A stretch of 64,000 bases of DNA, taken from Pelagibacteraceae bacterium. Its GTDB lineage: Bacteria; Pseudomonadota; Alphaproteobacteria; HIMB59. The translations under genes were made by a program, and so were the position numbers. The DNA lies in contig BOYI01000001.1 in assembly GCA_019651435.1 (NCBI GenBank), positions 62,001 through 126,000 on the forward strand. Reading direction: 5' to 3'. Shown piece by piece: positions 27,895-36,830 of the stretch. Each line of letters opens with the position of its first letter. Position 1 is the first letter of the stretch. The notes beneath the pieces were generated by a model, which ran no database searches, was not told where the DNA came from, and saw only the letters and a program-made list of their open reading frames with translations.

Positions 27895-29210
27895 TAATTT
27901 AAATATCCTAAATAATCATTTTGTTGAAAAAGCATGGTATCTAATAATAATGATGCAGCTTTAGCATCGTGTACCACAGGATCTGCTAATAGCGCGAACA
28001 AAGCATCTTTTTTAGAATGATTGAGAATAGCTTGAGTTGTCATTTGAATGGCACCAACTTGTGAATTTAATAAAGCCCCAAACGACTTAGGATAATTTTC
28101 TAATTTCTTACCATGTATTCCACTTTTATTTATTATTGCTGGCACTTCCACAACAATATCTGACGGAAGACATTCAATAAAACCCTTATTAGGAATATTA
28201 ACCGCATGCTCCAATGCGTTAGTGTCGTTAACTATATTTTCAATTATAGGTACTATTCTTTCATGAGGCTCTTTTACTTTAGGATCAAAATATTCATCGT
28301 AACTATCATTCTCATAATAATTTAAGCACTTTCTTTTATAGTTTTCGTAAAAATCTAGGATACCATCATGGTCAGCGACGCTATAGGCCCATGGAAGATA
28401 TTCGCCTATGTGACTATCTGTTGTGATTGGAAGATAATTATATTGGTTAAATAATTCAAAAAAAACTCCTCGCTCTGCTCCTGGCTTTGAAATAAAACCT
28501 TCATGGTCATTAACAAGAGTGGAATAATAATCATTAAATTTTTCTCTTATAATAGGATAGCCGTCTTTACCAGTATCTTTGTAATTTACTTTAAGGAGTA
28601 TCGAAAAATGGTTTAAGCCACCTGCTTCAAATTCAATATTTTCTAAAGGGGTCTCAAGAAGAGTTGGGAGTTGTCGGTCCATTGATTTTACTTCATGACA
28701 AAGACCTATGATTTTTAAATTAGGAAAACGTGTTGTCAAAGCATGACATATTCTTTGCATTGGGTTAGAGTAACTAAAAACAAATGCCTCTGGACAAATC
28801 TTTTCAATATCTTCACAAATTTCAATAATAGCTGGAACTTGACGCATTGCATGAAACATCCCTCCAGGGCCTCCGTTTTCTCCATAAACTTGTTTGATGC
28901 CATACTGAAGAGGGGTTTTCCAATCTTGGTCCCACAAATCAAATCGGCGACCCACTTCGATAGAAATTAAGCAAAAATGGGCTCCCTTTAAAGCTTCTGA
29001 TCTTGAGGTAGTAGCCTGAATTTCAAAATTAACTCCTAATTTTTCTTTATAAGAAAGAGCTATATTCTTTGTATTTTCAAGGGTTTTCGCATTAATATCA
29101 TGTAGCACAAGGGTAGAGCCCTCTAAAATTTTAGATTTAAAAAAATCTCCAACAATACCTAATCCAAAATTAGTACTGCCTGCACCTATAATTACTATTC
29201 GATTGCTCAT
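27894..29210 (-). CDS. Glycoside hydrolase family 4 enzyme (alpha-glycosidase)
   Basis: NAD- and divalent-metal-dependent hydrolase, 438 residues. N-terminal NAD motif VIIGAGSTNFGLG, then GENGGPGGMFHAMRQVPAI, FSYSNPMQRIC, metal-site GLCHEVKSM and AGGLNHFSILL. The triplet after the metal Cys-His is Glu (CHE), unlike the CHS of the alpha-galactosidase at 14286, so substrate specificity probably differs; an alpha-glucosidase is plausible in this operon. Only about a third resembles the other GH4 copy by eye, arguing against recent duplication. Lies between permease aglG and ATPase aglK. Confidence 0.85.
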   Translation of the reverse strand: MSNRIVIIGAGSTNFGLGIVGDFFKSKILEGSTLVLHDINAKTLENTKNIALSYKEKLGVNFEIQATTSRSEALKGAHFCLISIEVGRRFDLWDQDWKTPLQYGIKQVYGENGGPGGMFHAMRQVPAIIEICEDIEKICPEAFVFSYSNPMQRICHALTTRFPNLKIIGLCHEVKSMDRQLPTLLETPLENIEFEAGGLNHFSILLKVNYKDTGKDGYPIIREKFNDYYSTLVNDHEGFISKPGAERGVFFELFNQYNYLPITTDSHIGEYLPWAYSVADHDGILDFYENYKRKCLNYYENDSYDEYFDPKVKEPHERIVPIIENIVNDTNALEHAVNIPNKGFIECLPSDIVVEVPAIINKSGIHGKKLENYPKSFGALLNSQVGAIQMTTQAILNHSKKDALFALLADPVVHDAKAASLLLDTMLFQQNDYLGYLN

Positions 29211-29222
29211 GATTTCCCTTTC

Positions 29223-30365
29223 TTATCCTTTCACCGAACCTGCAACTAATCCTCTTATAAAATATCTTTGTAAAGAAAAGAAGATCAACAATGGCACACT
29301 CATTGAGATGAATGCACCGGTAGTAAGTATTTCCCAATTCTCTCCTCGAGAACCAAGAAGTTCTTTTAACTTTGCAGTTAAAATAATTTCGCTTGGGTGT
29401 TTATCTAAGAAGACCAGACCTACTAAGAGGTCATTCCATACCCATAAAAATTGTAAAATAAAAATAGAAGCAAAAGCTGGTATAGAGAGTGGGACTACAA
29501 TTTTTATAAAAGTATCATAGTGAGTAGCGCCATCAACTCTTGCGGCTTCCATCATCTCATTAGGAAGTGATTTTAAAAAATTCCATAATAAAAAAGTTGT
29601 CGAAGCGAGACCAAAGCCAGTATGCGCCATCCATATTCCTGGAAATGATTTTGCGGCTACTCCAAACAAAGCACCAATATCATTATAAATGGAAAGGATA
29701 GGAATTAAGGACATTTGTAAGGGAACCACTAAAGCAGCTATCACAGTAGCTAATAATAAATCTCTTCCATAAAATCTCATCCAAGTTAGGGAGTAAGCAA
29801 AAAAAGAACATATAATAAGAGGAATTAATGTCGAGGGTATCGCAACAGCGAATGTATTAATGAATGCCTGACCTAGTCCCTCTCTTAATAGAACCTCTTT
29901 ATAGTTATCGAGTGTAAAACTAGGGGGACTTGTAGCTGAAACAAAAATTCTCTTTCCTTTTTTTTTAGTAAATTTTTCTTTTGATCTCCAAAAGTAGTTT
30001 CCCTCCTTATCGATAGAAATTTCAGAGCCATCTTTAAATACAGCAATTTCTCCTACCTCAAATTCATCAATATTTTTTGAAGTAATACCAAAACGAGAAA
30101 TTATTTTTCCGCTACCCTCCTCAAAAACTTTATCTTTGATAATAAAGTATCCATCTTCCTCAATTTGAGCTTCCATTCCTTTTGTGCGATAAATTTCATT
30201 AACATCAGTAGTAGTAAAAGAGGTCCACCATCCACTGATCGCCAGCACGTCTTTATCTCGAAGAGAACTTATAAAAAGACCAAAAGTAGGAGCTATCCAT
30301 ACAAAAACAAAAATAAGAAGCAATAACTGGGCAAAAATTGAAGAAATAGAGAGTTTTTTGATCAT
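29223..30365 (-). CDS. aglG: AglG-like alpha-glucoside ABC permease with periplasmic insertion
   Basis: Inner-membrane permease, 380 residues, about 100 longer than standard MalG proteins. After helix 1 (LLLIFVFVWIAPTFGLFISSL) comes a hydrophilic insertion (about 40-145) with WWTSFTTTDVNEIYRTKG and YFIIKDKVFEEG, as in AglG-type permeases. The EAA loop is EMMEAARVDGATHYDTFIKI. Its start overlaps aglF by 4 bases. Shares the AglG plan with cyanobacterial glucosylglycerol permease GgtD, which keeps that substrate possible. Confidence 0.85.
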   Translation of the reverse strand: MIKKLSISSIFAQLLLLIFVFVWIAPTFGLFISSLRDKDVLAISGWWTSFTTTDVNEIYRTKGMEAQIEEDGYFIIKDKVFEEGSGKIISRFGITSKNIDEFEVGEIAVFKDGSEISIDKEGNYFWRSKEKFTKKKGKRIFVSATSPPSFTLDNYKEVLLREGLGQAFINTFAVAIPSTLIPLIICSFFAYSLTWMRFYGRDLLLATVIAALVVPLQMSLIPILSIYNDIGALFGVAAKSFPGIWMAHTGFGLASTTFLLWNFLKSLPNEMMEAARVDGATHYDTFIKIVVPLSIPAFASIFILQFLWVWNDLLVGLVFLDKHPSEIILTAKLKELLGSRGENWEILTTGAFISMSVPLLIFFSLQRYFIRGLVAGSVKG

Positions 30366-31345
30366 ATTTTCTGCTCTTTTCTATGCTGATATAAGTTCCA
30401 TCCTAGAATTGGTATAACCCCAATCATAATACAGAAGGCGAGCACACTTCCTCTACCAGAGTCACCACCGCCCCTGAACATCCAGTCATACATGAGATTT
30501 GCTAAAACCTCAGTCTGCCATTGACCATTAGTCATAGCGTAAATGATGTCAAAAACTTTCAATACTAAAATTGTAATAATAGTCCAGATAACCAGAATTG
30601 TTTGCTGGAGATAAGGAATGATTATGGACCAAAATATTTTCAACTCACTGGCACCATCAATTCTAGCGGCATCTAATGTTTCGCTAGGAATACTTCTCAA
30701 TGCAGCACTAAATATAACTAATGCTAATCCTGTTTGTATCCAAATCATGATAGCCATTAGAAATAAATTATTCCAAACAGGAATAGTTAACCAAGCTTGT
30801 GGTTCAAAACCAAATGCAACCACAATTGCATTTAGAAGCCCAATTTGCTCTTGTTCAGGTCCTCGATAATCATAAATAAATTTCCAAATTACGCCAGCTC
30901 CAACAAAAGAGATAGCCATAGGCATAAAAATAATGGATTTAGCAATTGTACCCCACCAGACCCGATCCGCAAGATTTGCTATTACTAAACCAAAAAATGT
31001 ACTTAATGTTGGAACAATTAAAAGCCAACCAAAATTATTTAAAATACTTCTGCGAAAGTCAGGGTCTTTAATAGCCCAAGCATAATTAGACCAACCTAAA
31101 AATTCTCTACCTATTTTATCATAAAAACTTAAACGAATTGTTTCAAAGACAGGATAAATAATAAATACAAAAAGGATAATGAAGGCAGGTGCAATAAAAA
31201 TGACTGCACGAAGAGAATTCTCTAATTTAAATATCTTTGAAGAACGCTTACCGAAATAATCTAAAAGAAAATTTGATACATGAAAAAATAAAACAAAAGC
31301 TAATATTCCTAATAGAACAGTTAGAGCTAAAGAGAATATAGTCAT
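30362..31345 (-). CDS. aglF: AglF-like alpha-glucoside ABC permease
   Basis: Inner-membrane permease, 327 residues. It has an extra N-terminal helix (TIFSLALTVLLGILAFVLFF) before the usual first helix FIAPAFIILFVFIIYPVF, as in AglF/GgtC proteins. EAA loop ETLDAARIDGASELKIFWSI; conserved C-terminal RGGGDSGRGSVLA. It follows the binding-protein gene after a hairpin and overlaps aglG by 4 bases. Confidence 0.87.
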   Translation of the reverse strand: MTIFSLALTVLLGILAFVLFFHVSNFLLDYFGKRSSKIFKLENSLRAVIFIAPAFIILFVFIIYPVFETIRLSFYDKIGREFLGWSNYAWAIKDPDFRRSILNNFGWLLIVPTLSTFFGLVIANLADRVWWGTIAKSIIFMPMAISFVGAGVIWKFIYDYRGPEQEQIGLLNAIVVAFGFEPQAWLTIPVWNNLFLMAIMIWIQTGLALVIFSAALRSIPSETLDAARIDGASELKIFWSIIIPYLQQTILVIWTIITILVLKVFDIIYAMTNGQWQTEVLANLMYDWMFRGGGDSGRGSVLAFCIMIGVIPILGWNLYQHRKEQKI

Positions 31346-31372
31346 TAGGAATAATTAGTAACGAAGTTTTAA

Positions 31373-31396
31373 GGCGAATAAATTAAATTATTCGCC
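31373..31396 (-). terminator. Hairpin between aglE and aglF
   Basis: GGCGAATAA (31373-31381) pairs with TTATTCGCC (31388-31396) around a 6-base loop in the 66-base gap after the binding-protein stop. On the minus strand TTAAAA follows, so it may be a weak terminator or stabiliser. Same position as the hairpins after the other three binding-protein genes. Confidence 0.6.
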
Positions 31397-31411
31397 CTAA
31401 TTGAAAATATT

Positions 31412-32714
31412 TTATTGACCAGCTATCCAGCTTGCCTGAATTGCATCAGCAACTTCTTGGGCTGATTTACCGTTAGTGTAGTCAACCATTCCTGTCCAGA
31501 ATGAACCTGCACCAACCCAACCTGGCATTAGATCTGATCCGTCAAATCTAAATGTTGTAGCGTTTTGAAGAACTTCATGAAGACTTCTAAATGTATCACT
31601 AGCATATTTGCTAGTATCTACACCAGTGTGAGGTGTTAAAAATCCACCTTTTTCCATGAATCTTTCATGCGCTTCTGGATGCATTAAAAATTTCATAAAC
31701 TCGGTAGTTACTCTGTTCATATTAGTGGCAGTTAAAACAGTACCACCGCCAAGAACTGGTTTACCTAGATCCTTTTCAGCAAATGCAGGAAAGTAAAAGA
31801 AGTCATAGTCTACCCTGCTTCTAATCCTTCAGGGAAGAATGCAGGAATAAAGCTAGCCTGTCTATGCATCATACACTTTGGCTGGTGACGTAAATAGACC
31901 TTTAGGACTGTCTCTGAAATCGGTAGTTGCCACAGCAGCAGCTCCACCATCAACATAAGAGTCATTTAGAGCGAAGGAACCAAAGAAGTCCATGGCATCA
32001 AAGACCTTTGGATCATTGAACTTTAATTCATTAGATACCCAGTTATCATATACAAAAGGAGGATGTGATCTAAGCATTACATCTTCCATCCAGTCTGTTG
32101 CTGGCCAACCTGTTGCTCCACCTGAGCCAAGACCAATACACCATGGTGTATTACCATCAGCTGCCATTTGTTCTGTAAGCGCAATTAGCTCTTCCATAGT
32201 GTCTGGCACTTCATAACCATTGTCTTCAAAGTTATCTGGTGAATACCAAACTAAACTTTTGACGTTTACTCGATAAAAACACCATAAAATTTATCAAACC
32301 ACTGCATCTTTTAAGTGCAAGATCAATCCAAGATTGAGCTGCTGCATAATTAGATGAAACTAAACTTTTAACATCTGGTCCTAAAGGCTTAAGACATCCT
32401 GTTGCTGCTATATTAGCTGCAAGACCTGGCTGTGGGAAGACAGCTATGTCGGGTGGGCTACCTGCCTGACAGTCAATGTTAATGATTTGTTCAAATTCAT
32501 CAGAACCACCATATTCTACAGTAGCACCTGTTGCATTTTCAAATATTGAGATTACATCTCTAAATGACTCATCTTCAGGAGCCATCCAAGGACCAAGAAT
32601 AGTTAAGCTTTCGCCTGATAGATCCGGTCCTGTATAAGCGGAACTAGCATTACCAAAGCTTGTAGTAAAAATTGATAATGTAAGTACGCTTACTATTAGT
32701 TTAATGAGTTTCAT
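31412..32714 (-). pseudogene. aglE: AglE-like alpha-glucoside solute-binding protein, about three frameshifts
   Basis: Periplasmic binding protein with signal peptide (MKLIKLIVSVLTLSIFTTSFG). First part: LTILGPWMAPEDESFRDVIS and CQAGSPPDIAVFPQPGL. After a shift near 32295 the protein goes on VPDTMEELIALTEQMAADG and GGATGWPATDWMEDVMLR (highly typical of AglE), then after shifts near 31870 and 31815, MNRVTTEFMKFLMHPEAHER to the end ASWIAGQ. Reassembled length about 433, normal. First gene of the operon; ribosome site AAGGAGGAG precedes ATG 32714. The flanking genes are clean, so consensus error is likely. Confidence 0.83.
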
Positions 32715-32753
32715 GAAACTCCTCCTTACATAAAATAATAGATCACAGGTTTT

Positions 32754-32769
32754 ACCAAAACGTTTTGGT
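32754..32769. promoter_or_regulatory. LacI-type operator palindrome
   Basis: ACCAAAACGTTTTGGT is a perfect 16-bp palindrome with a central CG, the hallmark of LacI/GalR operators. It lies in the 82-base gap between the divergent aglE operon and the LacI-family regulator gene, so it can control both. Confidence 0.8.
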
Positions 32770-32796
32770 TGTCAAACTAAAATTACACTCTATTCT

Positions 32797-33819
32797 ATGC
32801 ATATTATGAATATCATCAAATTAGCTAAGAAACTCAACCTTTCTATCACCACTGTATCAAGGGCTCTTGGTGGGTATTCAGATGTTAGTGAAGCAACCAG
32901 AAAGAGGGTTATGGACTTCGCCAAAAAACATAATTACAACCCCAACCCTTATGCAAGTAATTTGGCTTCTCATAAATCTAATGCTGTTGGTTTCGTAATT
33001 CCACTTTATGGACTTAATAACAATACCTTAAACCAAATTGCTTATTTCAAATTTGTTGCAGGAATGTCATCTAAAATTAATCAAGATAATATTTTGTTCT
33101 ATATGTTATTTGCTAATAGCGCCAAAGAAGAAATGGACTCTTATAAAAAGTTAGTAGAAGTCAATAAAGTTAAAAATATTATCATCCATAATGTTCAAAC
33201 AGATGATAAACGTATTGAATATTTAAATTCAAAAAAAATAAATTTTGTTGCCTGGGGTAGATCAAAAAAAATAAATTATTCTTGGGTAGACTTGGATAAT
33301 GAACTAGCTACAGAGCTTATAGTTGACTATCTTTATTCGAAAGGCCAAAAGTTATTTGCTTTTATTAATGTTTCTGAGAAATATAATTTTGCTCATTTAA
33401 GAAAAAAAGGATTTCAAAAGGCATTAAAAAAATATCAAATAAAATTTGATAAATCTCTTTATCGAACAACTAGTTTAGAGGATCCATCATTTTCTAAAGA
33501 AATCACGATTGATCTTCTTAGAAACAATCCTGAATTAAATTGTATTATATGCTCAACAGAGTACTCAAGTGTTGGGGCCATTCAGGCTTGTGCAGAATTA
33601 AATAAACAAATTGGAAAGGATATCTCTATCATTACTTTTGATGGCCCTGTTGTAGAGTCGCTCACTAATCCTAAATTAACTGCTATCTCTCACCCACTTG
33701 AAGAACTTGGGACTAATGCCATTAATATTCTTTTAGGTTCTAAGAAAAAAAAACTATCTTCCAATTATTTAGTTAAACCTCATATTATTGAACGAGGTTC
33801 TGTAAAATCCCTAATTTAG
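32797..33819 (+). CDS. LacI-family transcriptional regulator of the alpha-glucoside operon
   Basis: Sugar-responsive repressor, 340 residues. The N-terminal HTH reads NIIKLAKKLNLSITTVSRAL, with hinge helix NPNPYASNLASHKSNAVGFVIP, then a periplasmic-binding-protein-like effector domain (CSTEYSSVGAIQACAEL, SIITFDGP). Start may be ATG 32797 or ATG 32806, the latter giving the common length before the HTH. Divergent from aglE with a perfect operator between them; analogous to AglR of Sinorhizobium by position. Confidence 0.88.
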   Translation: MHIMNIIKLAKKLNLSITTVSRALGGYSDVSEATRKRVMDFAKKHNYNPNPYASNLASHKSNAVGFVIPLYGLNNNTLNQIAYFKFVAGMSSKINQDNILFYMLFANSAKEEMDSYKKLVEVNKVKNIIIHNVQTDDKRIEYLNSKKINFVAWGRSKKINYSWVDLDNELATELIVDYLYSKGQKLFAFINVSEKYNFAHLRKKGFQKALKKYQIKFDKSLYRTTSLEDPSFSKEITIDLLRNNPELNCIICSTEYSSVGAIQACAELNKQIGKDISIITFDGPVVESLTNPKLTAISHPLEELGTNAINILLGSKKKKLSSNYLVKPHIIERGSVKSLI

Positions 33820-33872
33820 TTATTATTAAATAAGAGATTTATATTCTTAAAATCATCCCTATATAATAAGTA

Positions 33873-35678
33873 ATGAGTCAATCTACGCTTCAGCGTACAG
33901 TTAGCCTTTTGGTCCCATTCTTATGGCCAAAAGATAAAAAATCCATGAAATTCAGGGTTATTGCTGCTGTTATTTGTTTATTGCTTGCCAAAGCGGCCAA
34001 TATTGGGACGCCTCCCATATTGGGCTATGCGGTTGACTCCCTGACAGAGCTCTCTCAAGGCCTTAATGTCTACATGTTAATACCCTTAGCTTTGATTATT
34101 TCATATGGAATAGCGCGTGTAGCCGCTCTAGCATTTGGAGAATTAAGAAATGCATTTTTCTCTAAAGTCGCTCAAAATGCCATCACCCAATTAACCTTAA
34201 ATACTTTCAAGCACTTACATTCTTTATCTTTGCAGTTCCATTTAGGAAGACAAACAGGAGCCCTAAGTAAGTTTATCGATCGAGGAACAAAAGGGGTAAA
34301 CTTCCTTCTTACCTATGTTCTTTTTAATGTCATACCAACTATCATTGAAATCTTTTTAGTAGCTGGAATATTAGCTTACATCTATGGATGGAAGTATGCC
34401 TTAGTCACTTTAGTAACAATTGGTCTTTATATAACGGTAACTTTTACAGTCACACAATGGAGATTGCAATTTCGTCGTCGAATGAATGCCGCTGATAACG
34501 ATGTGAGTACGAAATTAGTTGATAGTCTTTTAAATTTTGAAACAGTTAAGTATTTTAATAATGAGAACCATGAATATAAAAGACTTTTTAAATCACTCGA
34601 TCAATATGAAATCGAATCAATTAAAAATCAATATACTTTAAGTTATCTAAACATTGCACAAACTATCGTCATCATGACGGGTATCACGATCATGTTAGTT
34701 ATGTCGGCATTTGATATCCGAGCTGGAAATTTAACGATTGGTGGATTTGTGGTAATTAACGCCTACATGCTTCAGCTTTACCAACCACTCAATTTTTTTG
34801 GAACGGTTTATCGTGAAATCCGACAATCTTTAACCGATATGGAAAATCTTTTTACTCTCTGGGAAGAAAAACCCAACCTCACAGATAGTGAGAAAACTCT
34901 TCATAAATCAGAAGAGGCCTCAATTCGATTTGAAAATGTAAGTTTTGATTACGATGCGAGAAGAACGATTATTCAAAACATCTCCTTTGAAGTCCCCAAT
35001 GGAAAAAAAGTAGCGCTTGTTGGACCCACAGGCGCTGGAAAATCAACAATTAGCAGGCTTTTATTTAGATTTTACGATCCTAAAGAAGGTGCTGTTTATG
35101 TAAACAACCAAAATATTAAAGACATTTCTCAACAATCATTAAGAAAAATAATCGGTGTTGTCCCTCAAGATACTGTGCTTTTTAACGATACGATTTATTA
35201 CAATATCTCTTATGGCAATCCTGAGGCCACAGAAGAGCAAATTCATGAAGCTGCTAAGAGTGCAGATATTCATAACTTTGTCATTAACCTACCGGATGGA
35301 TACCAAACTATTGTAGGAGAAAGAGGATTAAAACTCAGTGGTGGGGAGAAACAGCGAGTAGCAATAGCTAGAGCTATCTTAAAAAACCCTTCCATCTTCT
35401 TCTTCGATGAAGCCACATCAGCATTGGATAGTACAACAGAAAAAGAAATTCAAAAAAACTTACAAACTATTTCTCAAAATCGAACTACTTTAGTTATAGC
35501 TCATCGTCTATCAACAGCTGCCGATGCAGATGAAATTTTAGTTCTTGAACAAGGACAAATTACGGAGCGCGGAACACACAAAGAACTCTTAAGTCGTGAT
35601 GGTAAATACGCTGAAATGTGGAATAAACAAAAAGATACTCAAGCCGTTCAAGACCTTGAGACTAGTGTTTTGTCATAG
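33873..35678 (+). CDS. Atm1-type ABC exporter (ABCB7/HMT1 family)
   Basis: Half-transporter with fused membrane and ATPase domains, 601 residues. About six helices (residues 20-310) are followed by Walker A GPTGAGKST, Q-loop VPQDTVLFNDTI, signature LSGGEKQRVAIARA, Walker B IFFFDEATSALD and H-loop VIAHRLST. The block RGTKGVNFLLTYVLFNVIPT and NFETVKYFNNENHEY match bacterial Atm1 proteins, which export glutathione-linked metal or sulfur compounds. It converges with and overlaps the cytochrome gene by 17 bases. Placement beside copper-related genes fits metal handling, but that is only context. Confidence 0.88.
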   Translation: MSQSTLQRTVSLLVPFLWPKDKKSMKFRVIAAVICLLLAKAANIGTPPILGYAVDSLTELSQGLNVYMLIPLALIISYGIARVAALAFGELRNAFFSKVAQNAITQLTLNTFKHLHSLSLQFHLGRQTGALSKFIDRGTKGVNFLLTYVLFNVIPTIIEIFLVAGILAYIYGWKYALVTLVTIGLYITVTFTVTQWRLQFRRRMNAADNDVSTKLVDSLLNFETVKYFNNENHEYKRLFKSLDQYEIESIKNQYTLSYLNIAQTIVIMTGITIMLVMSAFDIRAGNLTIGGFVVINAYMLQLYQPLNFFGTVYREIRQSLTDMENLFTLWEEKPNLTDSEKTLHKSEEASIRFENVSFDYDARRTIIQNISFEVPNGKKVALVGPTGAGKSTISRLLFRFYDPKEGAVYVNNQNIKDISQQSLRKIIGVVPQDTVLFNDTIYYNISYGNPEATEEQIHEAAKSADIHNFVINLPDGYQTIVGERGLKLSGGEKQRVAIARAILKNPSIFFFDEATSALDSTTEKEIQKNLQTISQNRTTLVIAHRLSTAADADEILVLEQGQITERGTHKELLSRDGKYAEMWNKQKDTQAVQDLETSVLS

Positions 35679-36126
35679 TCTTATATTTTTTTTGAATAGA
35701 CTCGGGCCAAACAGATTTAATATATGCTAAGATTGACCAAACATCCTCATCGCTAAGCTTGTCATTGCCCTGCATTTTTCCTTCATAGTTTTCATTATAA
35801 AACTTTAAGCCGTAGCGAATGATATTATAGAGTTGCTCTTCACTATGATGCCAAGTATGACCAGTTCCATTCAGTGGTGGGGCATAATTATGTCCGTCCT
35901 CGTCTAATGAGGTTTTCCATTTGGGTTGACCTTGTAGATTATCACCATGGCAAGAGGCACAATGGGTATAGTAGAGAGCTTTTCCTAATTCTAATTTGGC
36001 ACTGACCTCATCTAGCGACACGTTTGATATATTTACTTCCTCTGTACTGTTCTTTGAATGAAAAAATATAAAGTAGCTAACTATAGATAGGATAATAATT
36101 ACCAATAAAATCAGTAATTTTTTCAT
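35662..36126 (-). CDS. Membrane-anchored class I cytochrome c
   Basis: One-haem cytochrome, 154 residues. N-terminal helix LLILLVIIILSIVSYFIFF acts as anchor or signal; haem motif CASCH at about residue 57, and the Met ligand is probably in GKMQGNDKLSDEDVWSILAYIKS, the usual C-terminal helix. Overlaps the csoR stop by one base, so it is cotranscribed with csoR. Electron partner unknown; related small cytochromes occur with copper-handling genes. Confidence 0.85.
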   Translation of the reverse strand: MKKLLILLVIIILSIVSYFIFFHSKNSTEEVNISNVSLDEVSAKLELGKALYYTHCASCHGDNLQGQPKWKTSLDEDGHNYAPPLNGTGHTWHHSEEQLYNIIRYGLKFYNENYEGKMQGNDKLSDEDVWSILAYIKSVWPESIQKKYKTMTKH

Positions 36127-36398
36127 TAAGCATTAATTTTTTTAAGCAGATCTTGAATTTCTGAGATTTTTTCATTTTTGTCTTTATTATTTTTTTTTAT
36201 CGCATCTGTCACGCAATGATCTATGTGCTTATTAAGAATATTATTTTCTAAAGACTTAATTGCTGATGAGACTGCCCTTGTTTGTTGCAAAATATCCATA
36301 CAATATTTTTTTTCAACTATCATTTTTTCAACACCTTTTAGCTGTCCCATAATACGATTAATTCTATGTATGTTTCTAATATGGTCTGGATTTGACAT
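36126..36398 (-). CDS. csoR: CsoR/RcnR-family metal-sensing repressor
   Basis: All-helical DUF156 regulator of 90 residues. Metal ligand pattern C-H-C: KKYCMDILQQ (Cys), NKHIDHC (His and Cys), which fits Cu(I)-sensing CsoR. A longer open frame exists to 36530, but MSNPDHIRNIHRINRIMGQL from ATG 36398 is the family start. Divergent from a cupredoxin gene, with a palindrome between. Expected to derepress the copper-linked genes when copper rises. Confidence 0.85.
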   Translation of the reverse strand: MSNPDHIRNIHRINRIMGQLKGVEKMIVEKKYCMDILQQTRAVSSAIKSLENNILNKHIDHCVTDAIKKNNKDKNEKISEIQDLLKKINA

Positions 36399-36413
36399 AA
36401 TATATGTATACCC

Positions 36414-36425
36414 TATACTAGTATA
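36414..36425. promoter_or_regulatory. Candidate CsoR operator
   Basis: TATACTAGTATA is a perfect 12-bp palindrome, preceded by TATACCC, in the 52-base gap between csoR and the cupredoxin gene. It overlaps the likely promoters of both, as expected for an autorepressing CsoR. Confidence 0.55.
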
Positions 36426-36450
36426 AAGTAAATAAAAAAAAGAGGAGATC

Positions 36451-36804
36451 ATGAATTTTTTAATTAAATTAATATTTTTATTAATTGTTCCTTTAATCAG
36501 CATTGCGGGCCCTGGTGATGATATTGGCAAAATGGGAGTATCAAAAGATGTCCAAAAAGTTATTAGAGTTCAGATGTATGACAATTACTTTAAACCTGCC
36601 ACCTATAAAATTAAAGCTGGTCAAACAGTAAAGTTCATAGTGGAAAACAAAGGCCAGTTTGTTCATGAATTTAATATTGGAACAGAGCCACAACACATAA
36701 AACACCAACCAGAAATGGCAGAAATGACCATGATGGGAATTTTATATCCGGAATATATAGATAAGGAAAAAATGAAGGAAATGGCAAAGATGAAATGTAA
36801 ATAA
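36451..36804 (+). CDS. Short cupredoxin-like protein lacking the C-terminal copper ligands
   Basis: Secreted protein of 117 residues with signal peptide (LIKLIFLLIVPLISIAG). The fold start is clear: VIRVQMYDNYFKPATYKIKAGQTVKFIVENKGQFVHEFNIG, including the first His ligand (VHEF). Family members of about 160 residues continue to a Cys-x-His-x-Met copper loop; here it stops at KMKCK, and only 26 bases separate it from the next gene, so no lost half lies nearby. The Met/His-rich tail (HIKHQPEMAEMTMMG) could bind copper on its own. Ribosome site AGAGGAG. Truncated or a distinct short form. Confidence 0.7.
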   Translation: MNFLIKLIFLLIVPLISIAGPGDDIGKMGVSKDVQKVIRVQMYDNYFKPATYKIKAGQTVKFIVENKGQFVHEFNIGTEPQHIKHQPEMAEMTMMGILYPEYIDKEKMKEMAKMKCK

Positions 36805-36830
36805 AAAATAGAGGAGCTTCATGTAATAGC

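Noticed and set aside
14286-29210. Two GH4 genes as a recent duplication
   Set aside because: Metal-site motifs (CHS versus CHE) and most of the sequence differ.
36399-36530. Longer CsoR start
   Set aside because: It would cover the divergent promoter and the cupredoxin start; family proteins begin at MSNPDH-like sequence.
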